Positions 1 to 10,501 of a stretch of DNA of 64,000 bases are shown here, piece by piece; position 1 is the stretch's first letter; each line of letters starts with the position of its first letter. The notes beneath the pieces are model-generated. The model did not search any database. It was not told where the DNA came from and saw nothing but the letters and a program-made list of their open reading frames with translations. The stretch lies in contig JAFFJZ010000001.1 in NCBI GenBank assembly GCA_018340375.1, positions 18,618,001 to 18,682,000 on the forward strand. Reading direction: 5' to 3'. This DNA is from Gonatopus flavifemur (taxonomy: Eukaryota; Arthropoda; Insecta; Hymenoptera; Dryinidae). Position numbers and translations under genes: made by a program.

Positions 1-3000
1 AGATTGATTTCTTCGTGATTCTTCATCATCCTACTCCCTCGAAACAACAAATTTTGACTAATGCCCTTAGAAATCATGAAAAAATCGTTTAAAACGTCGA
101 AGTCACATTATAAATGATTTTCTAGCAAACAACTCGTGTTTTCTGTTATTCTTTCATTTCGCGCAGTTGAATATGAATCAAACTGAAAATTATTAATGTC
201 CCCCCTGATTGAACAATCATTCATGGTATGACGTGAGAAAAATGAAAAAACGGAAAGCAGGGAAATATTGCCTACAGCGGTACTTCCTAATATCCGGTGA
301 GGTGCTCTTGACAACTTGACTTGAGTTTACAGCCTCCTGCGATCTTTCTCCGTTGGAAACATTGAAATGGTGGCTTCGTATTTTATTACGTCAGCAGGAA
401 TATTTCCATCCGAGAGATGTAAGTTCAATGATATAATACCCACCAAGTCAAGTAGGGCGACTTTGAATGCGTGGAGTAACAATGAGTAAAAGAGGGTAAG
501 CGATTCGATTTTTTGTGTTACGTGTTTACCAATGTGACTTGTGTTTCATACCTCCTTGCTTTCTAACTTATTTCTTATTATACGCAACAAAGATTTTCAG
601 ATGTACTCAATCTTTAAAAACGCATTAAACAATTTTTCAGCTTGTGTCAAAACATTTCATCCAAGTATGTTAAAGTATGTTCCATAATTGTATACACGCC
701 AATCCCTTGTACAGTTATAAATTTCCCGATGTTAATGTGAGAAGTATTCGAATCTCTTCCGGAAAAATATAGACTTTTACCTGCAGGAAGTGTAGGGGGG
801 ATAAGAAAAGGTAAGGAAATTATTGAATGATAATGGAATAGGAGAGAGATGGATGAGGGAAATGGAAAGACTAGGGAGGAAAAAATATGGGACAAAGATT
901 GGAGTGCGGTGTAGAAAAGGGAAAAAAAGAGCATGAGAAGTGGGAGACAAGGATCGAAAAGGGAGGTTAAAGGTAAAAGAGTGAGGGATATAAACCGAAA
1001 AAACATGTAAAATAAGTTAAGATTGACAGTGAGTAAACAATGCCATATAGAAAGTAAGAAGAAAATCGGGAAGAGATGTGAAGTTGAGAAATTTCATGTT
1101 TTGGTCAAAAATTCGGTTCAAGTGGAATCTTTTATTTAATGAAGAAACATTTTGAATGGGAAAAAGTATGAGAATTCGTATCGTTGGATGAAAGTTTTAT
1201 AAAACATATTTGAATAATCCAATAGCTTCAAGAGTTGAAAAGCGCAATGGATCTCTTCGAACAGATTTGTATTCTATGTGGAAAAATTCATAAAATATGT
1301 AATTCTGAACCACTTCACAGAAGATATTCCCCTATTTCAGATTTTCCCTGTTCGATACAATCCGGTTATGAGAATCGTGTTTATGTTCACACTAAGGGTG
1401 TGCGAGAACTCGATTCAATCAAGTATTCTTTGTTACTCGCGATTTCTCTGCTAATCAAATTTTATTGATCGAGGTAGTTCATGTCAGTACGAAATTAGAA
1501 AATTTATTATATTTACAAGACGGATTCTCCTAAAAGTCTATAAACAACAGCAATTCCATATTCGTTTCAAAAGTTATTTTAATCAAAAAAGAAATTGAAT
1601 CATATTTGTCCGAATCGCAAATCAATCTCCGAATATCTCTGACCGACGATGATATAATCATCCAGCATGAACCTTTTAAAGAGAAAAATGGTACCGAACA
1701 ATGAATTACGTTAAATGAATTTTTTATGTACTCGTAGTACATGAAATGTATCCGGAGGGATTTCACAAGCGAGCGTTGGTATTCTCATAAAATATGCCAA
1801 CATATGGAAACCAATTGTAGTGACGTGCCACGGATCTCTCTATTCGTGGAGATTTTATCAATTCATAGTACTTTTTACGCAAATGAAAAATCTCGCGACT
1901 TGAATAATGTACAATTTCTATATAATATTTACTCATGAAAGGTCTACCGTTTCTCCTTGTTTTAAACAAGCGACGCATTTGAATATTTCAATGCAAATGA
2001 TTTCTAAAAAAAAATGACGTTACGTATATGAATACAAGTTCGTACAACGATTCACAACGCAACGCAAAGGGTACATAATTCAACAATCCATCATTGTGTG
2101 AGAAAAATGATAGAAAGTTGATGTTCCAACATGGTTTAGATCACGAATCTTATCTGTGACGTAGAAATTTTATCAAATAAAAGATAGCGAGAGCAATATG
2201 ACATATAAAGGGGAAATTCCAAATAAATTACGTGGTGAAGAATCTGACCAAATGTTACCTATAGGAGAGAAATCATTTGCGGGACACGTATATAAGACTT
2301 CATAACGTGGAAAAAGATCGGAGAATGAAGGAAGTGTCACAACCATGAATTGCATGACCTGTATTCGAGCCCGGTTAGGGCTGAATCGTTCGGGTGATTG
2401 AAACTCGTAGATTGTGTGGGGCTGGACGTCAGGCGGGGAATCGGAAAAGGAAAGGACGGTCTTTGATGTTTTAGTTAGTTGATCCAATGGGGAGAAATCA
2501 ACACGACGTTGAAGAGACGATGTCAGAATTAATCTTGAAGGAATAGGATAGAGAAATAATCATTCAATAGGATTTCTGTAAATGTGGCCGTGGACTTTCG
2601 AATCCTTAATTCGCAAAGTAAGGGAGAGTGAATCATTCGTCTCCTTGGATCCTCCCATATCTTCTTCGAGATGCGGAGCACGGAGGAAAAAAATTATATT
2701 TCCTGAAAGGCTAGATGTATTGATTGCAAGGCGCACAATACGACGATCCTAAACGACAAGTGAAGGAGGGACACAAAGAAAATTATGAGATGAAAAAAGA
2801 GATAGGGAGTCAGAAGGACATCGTGGAACGAACAATGAGGATATTTTTTTATCATCATCTAGCATCACGATTATTGCTTTTCTAGAATTTATTTCTGTAC
2901 ATGATATTATTTGTTCAATTAAATTAATGAATGAATACCGACATTCTTCCTCACGCTTCTTTTGAAGATAAAAAAAATCGATGAATTAATCATTGAACTT

Positions 3001-3349
3001 CATCATTGGCATTCATAAACAAACTCACTAGTTTTTTGTTTTCAATTTACGCTTATCTCGCTGTACGTTGATTCATACCATAAACGATACTGCAAGCGTA
3101 TTTCATCATTCTTTGGTGACGATTGTTGGAATCGATTCCTAAGATTACGAACCGTTTCATTGAAATAATAACTCATAACGTTAATTTGATAAGGGTTGGA
3201 ATAAAAAAAAAACATTCCACTCTAAATACACAAAAAAATCTGTTTGAATTTTATGGAATCGGTGTAATACTGTGTGACCTAAATAATCTAGTAACTTTTA
3301 AGCCTACTGTATTTCTCTGAAAGCTCCGTGGAATTATGTTCACATAATA
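1..3349. other. No gene recognised; purine tract at about 790-1000
   Basis: Reading frames here are short and match no family that I know. A strongly purine-biased stretch (GGGA/AAGG-rich) runs from about 790 to 1000 and explains the long open frame on the opposite strand. No RNA gene or repeat boundary is visible. Confidence 0.5.
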
Positions 3350-3544
3350 CAGTAAAGATTCTACTCTGGTACGTATCTCTTAGGGGATGTCAGTTGAACA
3401 CAGTCGGCGTCAACTGGTATTGGTAATGTCAAGCACCTCGCACATGTACTGACTACAGCAGCCCTCTCATTTGATATCAAAATGGGGGCATAACGAGGGG
3501 AAATCCTTACGGAATCGAGATGCAACAAAATAGAGGCTTTACTG
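3350..3544. mobile_element. pogo/Tigger-like MITE
   Basis: The 195 bp segment begins CAGTAAAG and ends CTTTACTG and is flanked by TA on both sides (3348-3349, 3545-3546). CAGTA-type ends with a TA duplication are characteristic of the pogo/Tigger branch of Tc1/mariner. The interior is non-coding, so it would depend on a transposase encoded elsewhere. Confidence 0.7.
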
Positions 3545-4027
3545 TATCGTTAATTCACATTTCTGTTACTTACTATCATTTACGATTCTCTGAATCGAAT
3601 TCAATAGAAATTGGGGAAGGCATACAATTCTCATTCTCCACGTGATACCGTCTTACGTATATAACGATTACATCCTTCTTTGTCTATGATAAGCGGATAT
3701 TGAATTTTCGAAATAATATTACAATACTGGGCTATCGAAAAATAATTACAGGATGTCCAGCGTCAGTGTGTCACTGAATTCCCTGACTTTTCAGAAATTT
3801 TCCCTGACTATTCTACAATTCGAAAATTTTTTCAAGTATAACTTATCTCTTATGTTATCTTTATATTCAAAAGGATTATTTGAATAAAAAATTCTTTTGA
3901 GGTCAAAAATTATACCTCTTATACCTTAAGAAAGAATTTCATAATGACTCCTAATTCTCATAATTGCATATATAGTGTAAATACAAGAAAAAATCCCTTT
4001 TCGATCTTTTCCCTTATTAAGGATGTA

Positions 4028-4956
4028 CGAGGTGTGTTCAAAAAATAACGAGAATTTTCGTTTTATGAAAAAAATATTTATTCATTCATCAATATCTATT
4101 TTGTCCCCTTCGAAATAATCCCCCTTGGATATAATACGCTTGTGCCAACGCTTTCTCCAATCCTCGAAACACTTTTGAAACTCGATCTTTGTAATAGCTT
4201 TTAGCTCTTTCAGCGCTTCGCTTTTAATGTCATCTATGCTTGTAAAACGACGGCCTTTTAATGTTCTCTTTATTTTTGGAAATAGAAAAAAGTCACATGG
4301 AGCCATATCTGGCGAATATGGAGGCTGAGGCATCGTTACAGTTTTGTTTTTGGCCAAAAATTCACGAACAAGCAATGAAGTGTGAGCAGGTGCATTATCG
4401 TGGTGCAAAAGCCATGAATTGTTTTTGCCATGAAACATCCGAAAAAATTTCATGGCATGAGCTGACTGATATGCCAACATCATCAGCGACTTCTCTGATT
4501 GTGATTCGGCGATCGTTCATAACCATTTCTTTCACTTTTTTCACGTTTTCATCGGTTGTTGATGTGCTTGGGCGTCCGGGTCGTTCGTCATCTTCAACGT
4601 TTTCGCGGCCATCTTGGAAACGCTTATACCACTTGTAAATCCTTGCTTCACTCATAGCAGACTCACCATATGCCTTTGTTAACATTTTACAAACTCCACT
4701 ACACTTTATTTCATTTTTTACGCAAAATTGAATACAAATTCTTTGATCCACTTTTTTCACAAACGAAAATCGCCGAGCTCGAAAAACACGTCTAACGTTA
4801 GCGGCTGCCACTTAAAAAGTAAGCAATGAATATTGCTGAAAATTTTATCGTACTTGAGGGGCATGTGTACCAACATAATGAAGAAAAATTTCCTACAGGC
4901 GGACTCTCCAAACCCGCGAAATTTAAAAATTCTCGTTACTTTTTGAACACACCTCG
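4028..4956 (-). mobile_element. Internally deleted mariner element
   Basis: A 929 bp Tc1/mariner element with terminal repeats of about 30 bp (CGAGGTGTGTTCAAAAA at each end) and TA duplications at 4026-4027 and 4957-4958. It holds the two ends of a mariner transposase on the minus strand. Intact mariners are about 1.3 kb, so about 350 bp is missing from the middle. The ends are well preserved, which suggests it could have been mobilised in trans. Confidence 0.9.
4082..4811 (-). pseudogene. mariner transposase, central deletion and frameshift
   Basis: Reading from 4811 downward, the first part gives the paired helix-turn-helix DNA-binding domain, including the linker GRPSTST and the second HTH (IREVADDVGISVSS). 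Just after this (about 4440) the sequence jumps to the C-terminal catalytic half, which continues in another frame to the stop at 4082. The retained half shows HHDNAPAH and, 34 residues later, the Asp of MAPCDFF, i.e. the second and third residues of the D,D34D triad. The first catalytic Asp, expected in GDETW, lies in the deleted section, so no active enzyme can be made. The nominal first codon at 4811 is GTG, so the true start is uncertain. Confidence 0.9.
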
Positions 4957-5771
4957 TATTAAACCTATTTTTAAAATAATGAAAAACTCACGAAAATGTG
5001 CGAAACGATTCTCAAAGATCAAACAAATACTCCTGCAAAATTTCAAATCGATTCAGAGCTTCCTTCGAAGGTTATATCGAAGTTAAAATCCATTAATTTA
5101 TAGATTATAGATTGAAACCATATATAAATGAAGATGGATAAAAAAATATCTTCCTCAATATTCATGAAAACATTCGGATCAGAGTCGTTCGAACTTATCT
5201 TCAGCGGTTTTATTGTGCCATGGATCATATTTTGAATCACGGGCCATCAGCGATGTATTATTTTCAAAATTTATGTAATTCATCCTTAAATACTTGTTAA
5301 AAATTTCAGATTCCACAAAGCGTGGAAGACATATGCTTTATTCGACTGAAAAACTAATCGAATTGAACGAAAGCTATTGACTAAGATTTCTTCAGAGCAT
5401 TGCACAATTTTCAATAAGATTTCATGGAATTCAATAGGTCCTTTTACCCAGGCTAATAAAGTTGATTCTATTGAAATAGTGTGAAATATCGAAATTGATG
5501 ATTTCGATGTTGAGAATTTAACACTTTGTACACTGAGAAACAGATTGCTTTATAGTTAACATGCGTATATTTGGTGACGGCGAAATAAATATCTGTTCTT
5601 GTCAAATAGAACAACAATAACCAAACTATTCCATGCATAAATAAATGTTTAATAACGATGAAAAGCAATATGTATTTGGAAGAACAAAGGTATGTCCTCA
5701 TTGAATAGATATTCATCCGCGAAAACCAAATGTACGTTCATTTATTGGAAATGAACCTTTTTCTCAAATAG

Positions 5772-7069
5772 GTTCCCACATAGCACCGAAGATCCGTGCT
5801 AGAACGTGGTAAGAAATCGCATAGAAACATACAGAGACAGGTCCGATTTCAATACATTTCCATCTCAAAGTTCCAACACGGGAAAAAAAACCGCATTCAA
5901 AGGAATGGGAACAGATCAAAATCGAATATGTTTCGAACTGGCAGTTTTAACAGGGATTTAACATTGCGAGAATATTATCTGTGAAATATGTAATATTCCG
6001 GCGATCATCTGAATAACTTCGTCAGAATATCTCCAGGATGTTTTATATAGCCATCTTTTTGACATTCTGCAGACATTCCAGGATATTTCTGAGATCAACC
6101 GAACGATATTTTGTACAGAAAAAATCCAATAATCACGACTAAATATATGACTTTCGGTTGAAAACAATTTCTTCAGATTTTATTTCCATCAATGTTGTAT
6201 GAGTCTGACCAGAATGACCTTGTGAAAGAAAACCCCCATTGAAAGTGTCGATTATTAGAAAATTCCCACATTGAGAATTGAACTCAGTCTCTATGACATC
6301 AGTGGATCTCCGAGACGATGTGGATACTCTCAAAATATCATTCATTGGAAAAATCACGACGAAGTTTTGAAAATTTCGCGTTCGAGAGATATAGACCAAC
6401 CGATTCAGAATCTTCTGAAATAAAAAATGGATAGCCCATGAGAGGGACGTTTCTTACCGAGCGCACCTCCAAATCTTAGCAAGTGATGGATCAAATTCAT
6501 GTGGAAATTTCAAAAGTTAGTCTCCGTGGGATATAGCCCAATCGATTCAGAATCAAGATTTTTATTGAGGCTCCTGAAAGGAAAAATGAGTAGATCATGG
6601 GAGAGAAGTTTCTTTTGACCTTGACTTATAAATTTTTCCAAGGGCTAGCTCAGATCGATGAAGAATATTGTCAGTAATTCGTTCTCGTGAGATATAGATC
6701 AATCCACTCATAATATTTTGAAATGAATTGTAAATAAGGCACTAATTTATTCATGATTTTTTCACCGTTAGTTACCAGATTCTACCAAGTTTCAGTTTGG
6801 GATGATGAAACATTTTATTCCTGCAAATAATATTGCTACTGAAATATGCTCTTAATACTTCATTTGCAACGAACTTTGTATATTTTTCAACATAAATTTT
6901 CAGAACATTGCAGAATATCATATGTGCAATATTCCAATTGGAAGAGTCACAGAAAATTTGTAACGAAGTATCTATGGAATTTCGTAGAAATATTTCACCC
7001 AAGATGTTTCCAGTGAGATATTGTAATACCCTGGGAATGTTACTGAGACATGGAATACTGTGTGGGTTA
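5772..7069. mobile_element. CCCACA-ended repeat (large copy)
   Basis: The left end CCCACATAGCACC near 5772 is inverted at about 7069 (TACTGTGTGGG). The same kind of end bounds repeats at about 13344-13903 and 16188-16349. Inside, a degenerate unit beginning G(A/G)GATATAG recurs at about 6385, 6528 and 6689, i.e. every 140-160 bp. There is no recognisable protein, and the target duplication is unclear. Confidence 0.4.
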
Positions 7070-7653
7070 TAAATTTCTATTTGAATGGTTCGAAAAATTA
7101 TAATTTCTCTTAAAAAGGACTTCCCTGACTTTCCCATGCCACTTGAAATTCCCTGACATTTCCCTGATTTCCCTGACTTCCCTGACCGCTGGACACCCTG
7201 ATTTAATTATACCTACACATGGTCTTTTGAAACCCTGGGAGAAGAAATTTCTGGGAACAATAAAATATCACGTTCGTTCGGATAAGATACTGACGGAATA
7301 ATCAAATATCCATACCGTAAAAAACCGGTCGATTAATTCTCGAGAAACCTTGTCCACCGGAACCACCTTTTTTCGAGATGTCTCCGAAAAATGACTATAA
7401 CTGGCTCAATCCTCGGAATTTTATCGTTCAAATTTGGCAAAATATACAGGGTATGCCCAGACATTAAAAGTCAGGGAAAGTCAGGGAATCCTTATTCAAT
7501 CAGGGAAAGTCAAGAAACGTTTCCAAAATGACCCATTTACCCACAGTCAGGGAAATCCATTCAAATTGATTAAAAGCTAGGGAAGATTGAAAAATTTGAT
7601 TTCAGCAGGAAATTTTCAAGGAGTAATGTCCACTGGTGTATTTTTTACCCAGC

Positions 7654-7913
7654 CAGCACGAATGATCAATTTGAATTCATAAAGAATTCCCAAAGACGTT
7701 TCGAATAGTCCCTGTTATGCGACCAATAATGAATTCAATAAGAATTCAATGAATTCGAGATGAAAACGTATTAAATGCCCGCAGAATTCATTATGAAATC
7801 TTGATAATAATTCTTCCTGAACATTGAATTGTTCATCAAGAGTTCGTTAAGAATTTAAAATATGTGTTCATAATAGATACATATTCATGAGCATAACGGG
7901 AACTCTTGTGCTG
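7654..7913. repeat. GAATTC-motif repeat, possible MITE
   Basis: Weak inverted ends (CAGCAC near 7654, GTGCTG near 7913) bound a segment in which the palindrome GAATTC occurs six times between about 7670 and 7795, usually within longer A/T-rich repeats such as AAGAATTC. It is non-coding. Confidence 0.4.
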
Positions 7914-8723
7914 TATAGGTGAAGTATAAATTTCATCGAATTGCCTTGCGATTTTGCTTGCGAATACCATTCCTTTGGTTTGGTTCAAAACGCGATGTCA
8001 GAAGAATAAGTATCCACAATTGATCTATTAACTGCGCTTGTTTTATTCCAATTTGTAGATCACATTCAAATGCTTCAAAAGTGCAATACCATTCAAGGGC
8101 GTATCCAAAAATTCACTATCTTGATTAATAATAAATGACATGCCTAGGATTGCGCATTGCCGCAAACCTCAACTGGATACTGGTAGATAGGTGGCTCCAT
8201 CTGGTGGCATTTTTCCCGCATAAAATATTCGAAACTGAACGCATAAAAAAGTCTGAAATTTTCAGGGATGAATCTTTGGAGGTTTATCTAGGTCTGTACG
8301 GCGCCGGATTTTTTAATTTCGGAGGAACCAAATTTGTTTATCCGCAGCTGGATAAGTTTTACAGCTTTTCACTTTATTTATAGATCTTACAGATGCTATT
8401 AAGAGATATTAATAATGAAATATTGAATAATTGATTTTTTGACTGAACCTATTTGAATAATCGTTTAAATGAGTGTAGATGCCCATGTGGAAATAGCCAG
8501 AGTTGACAAATGGCGCGGTACTGGCGAAGTTTTATTTGCCAGACTTCGGCAAAAACAACTGTGCCTATTCAGAATCATCACCGTTTTTCAACTGGCGCCA
8601 AATGTTCGCCGGATTCCAGACGGTATCAGCCAGTGGTGTATTGGCTTACGTTGACAGACGGTCTCGGGCCAGTATGGAATTGATACTACCTGCAGAATAC
8701 CCAGATCGTAGAGAAACGGAACC

Positions 8724-9100
8724 GCGCCAGTACTGAGCCAAAGTTGGTGTTATCATTCAATATGTACAAGAGACGACAATGTACCAGTATCGGTAGAACT
8801 CTGGCTGACTACGGAATCGGTAGTCGATTGACGTTAAAATGACGATCTTGGCGATTCGGTTTTTATGGTGAGCCGAAGTCGCGCCAGTACTGAGCCAGAG
8901 TTGGTGTTATCATTCAATATGTGCGAGAGACGACAATGTGCCAGTATCGATGGGACTGTGTCTGACTACGAAATCAGTGGTCGATTGACATAAAAATCAC
9001 GATCTTGGCAACTTGATTTTTGTAGTGAGCCGGAGTCGCGCCAGTATTAAGTCAGAATTGGTATGATCATTCAATACGTTCGATAGAGAAAAATGTAGAA
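8724..9100. repeat. 157 bp tandem repeat, about 2.3 copies
   Basis: The word GCGCCAGTA starts units at 8724, 8881 and 9038, an exact 157 bp period. Each unit contains GCCAGTACTGAGCC or a variant, then TATCATTCAATA, then ACGATCTTGGC. The third unit decays after about 60 bp. It sits within the wider CCAGTACTGG-motif region. Confidence 0.8.
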
Positions 9101-9199
9101 TGCAGTATTGGTAGAATCTTGTTCCACTACGGAGCCTATGGTAAATTGTGTGACTTCAAGGGAATTAGTACAGTGAATGGGAATTTAAGTGGTCCGTTG

Positions 9200-9275
9200 T
9201 CAACTCGGAGATTAGCTGATGTGATAGAGACTATGTTTCTCACTCGCAGGTGCCGGGTTCAATCCTTGCCCAGTG
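9200..9275 (+). repeat. tRNA-like segment, probably a SINE head
   Basis: TTAGCTGATGTGATAGAG at 9212-9229 resembles an A box and GGGTTCAATCC at 9255-9265 is a B box. Their spacing of about 44 bp matches a tRNA. The acceptor arms do not pair, so this is not a functional tRNA gene. A tRNA-derived SINE or a decayed tRNA pseudogene is most likely. Confidence 0.45.
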
Positions 9276-10361
9276 AACTTTCATGAAACCACTTCCAAAG
9301 CGTCTTCCTCAGATAACGGCGATGAAAAAAATAGATTCACTAAGTTTTGAAAGTTCAAATTCAATGTATTTTTTTTTACTGGAAATAAAACTCCGGGGAT
9401 CTCTAATTACCAGCACTTTGCCAGTACTGGGTCGGGTCTGAATTCCTACATGGATGTATTATTTTGACTCTCTACCACTTCTCATCCAGGTATGGCAGAA
9501 TAATTGGTTCTGTTGTCATGTCAGAGTTCCGCCATAGTTGGCTCACATTAAAAATGTACCGACGCTGTTGTAAATGTTCTACTGGCCCTTATGTAAAATG
9601 ATATTATCATTTTGACTACTTGCCAGTATCGTCGGTTCAACTGGCCCTGTACTGGTAAGTTTAGATTTGCCAGTACTGGCCCATGTTCCCATTTCATATG
9701 GCACACAACCGGGCTAGAATGGACATAATCCTATACCCAGTACTGGCAAAACAACTGGGCCTTTTGGAATGCCAGAGGTCAACCATGGCAGGCTCATGTA
9801 TAACGCCAGTACTGATACAGTTGTAAATATCATACTGGCCCTTACGTGAAATGATGTTATCATTTTGACTATTTGCCAGTACCTTCGAATCAACTGGCCC
9901 TGTACTGGTAAGTGTGGATTTGCCAGTACTGGCAACTCTGGCACCAGTACTGAGCCAGTAGCGGCCCGTGTTTCCATTCCCACATGGGTGATCGTAAGTG
10001 GATAAGTAGATTTGGTATAATTTATAAAACAGTTTATTCTATTCAAATGTGAATAGCAGTTCAAGAGAGTTTATCAATCAAAAAAATTGGAATTGATATA
10101 TGTATATTTTGTATGTCAATATTAATATCCACATACAAAACCTCAGGTTGTATTTGACGATAAAAGATTCAATAAACTCCAGTAATACCGAACTGTAGAA
10201 AAGTTTTGATATTCTTAGATAGCATTTTGTATTCTGGAATCTCTGGAAACATTGAACTCTTCCAGAGTTGTTTATGAATTCATCCGTTCGAAAAGAGTTC
10301 TTGGGAAATTCTGTACCTGTTCTTGAAAAAAGATTCCATAGTGAAGAAATTTTGTAGTACT

Positions 10362-10499
10362 TCATGTCAAGATTTGGCTCAATGCAAATTATATAAAATT
10401 TCTATGGTACTTCGACAAATAATTTCTTTCTCCATGACTTTGTATGGATTTTTCTATAGAAATTCCGTACAGTTCACATAGACCCAAATCTTGACATGA
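10362..10499. mobile_element. Short hairpin MITE with TCATGTCAAGATTTGG ends
   Basis: TCATGTCAAGATTTGG at the left is inverted as CCAAATCTTGACATGA at the right, about 138 bp overall. The interior is AT-rich and non-coding. The target duplication is not clear. Confidence 0.55.
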
Positions 10500-10501
10500 G
10501 A

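Larger units (their letters stand above)
3749..7200. mobile_element. 3.45 kb element with CAGG(G/A)TGTCCAGCG ends
   Basis: The left end (CAGGATGTCCAGCG at 3749) and the inverse of the right end (CAGGGTGTCCAGCG, ending at 7200) match. Both continue inward with repeated TCAGGGAA/TTCCCTGA words. The flanks show only an imperfect 9 bp match (AAATAATTA / ATTTAATTA). No transposase is recognisable inside. A mariner lies at 4028-4956 and a CCCACA-ended repeat starts near 5772, so the host element is older than both. A related end starts near 7448, and isolated TCAGGGAA words occur near 10590. The superfamily is unknown. Confidence 0.55.
8470..9980. repeat. CCAGTACTGG palindrome-rich repeat region
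   Basis: The perfect decamer palindrome CCAGTACTGG occurs at 9421, 9670, 9737 and 9923, with many one-base variants from about 8515 to 9960. A second internal duplication with a period of about 253 bp (starting at 9567 and 9820) shares TACTGGCCCTTA and TATCATTTTGACTA. No coding capacity is evident; open frames here are by-products of the repeats. Confidence 0.65.

Noticed and set aside
647..1006. 119-codon minus-strand frame rich in Leu/Ser/Phe
   Set aside because: It is the complement of a purine tract; the pyrimidine-rich strand encodes Leu, Ser, Phe and Pro by composition.
1469..1490. let-7-like GAGGTAGTT word
   Set aside because: Only nine bases match the start of let-7 and no hairpin precursor is formed around it.
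4261..4638. 125-codon + strand frame over the first mariner
   Set aside because: It is antisense to the transposase and reflects its codon structure.
6139..7137. Minus-strand frames of 86 and 121 codons inside the 3.45 kb element as a possible transposase
   Set aside because: They overlap degenerate internal repeats, contain no catalytic or DNA-binding motif and are not colinear with any transposase family known to me.
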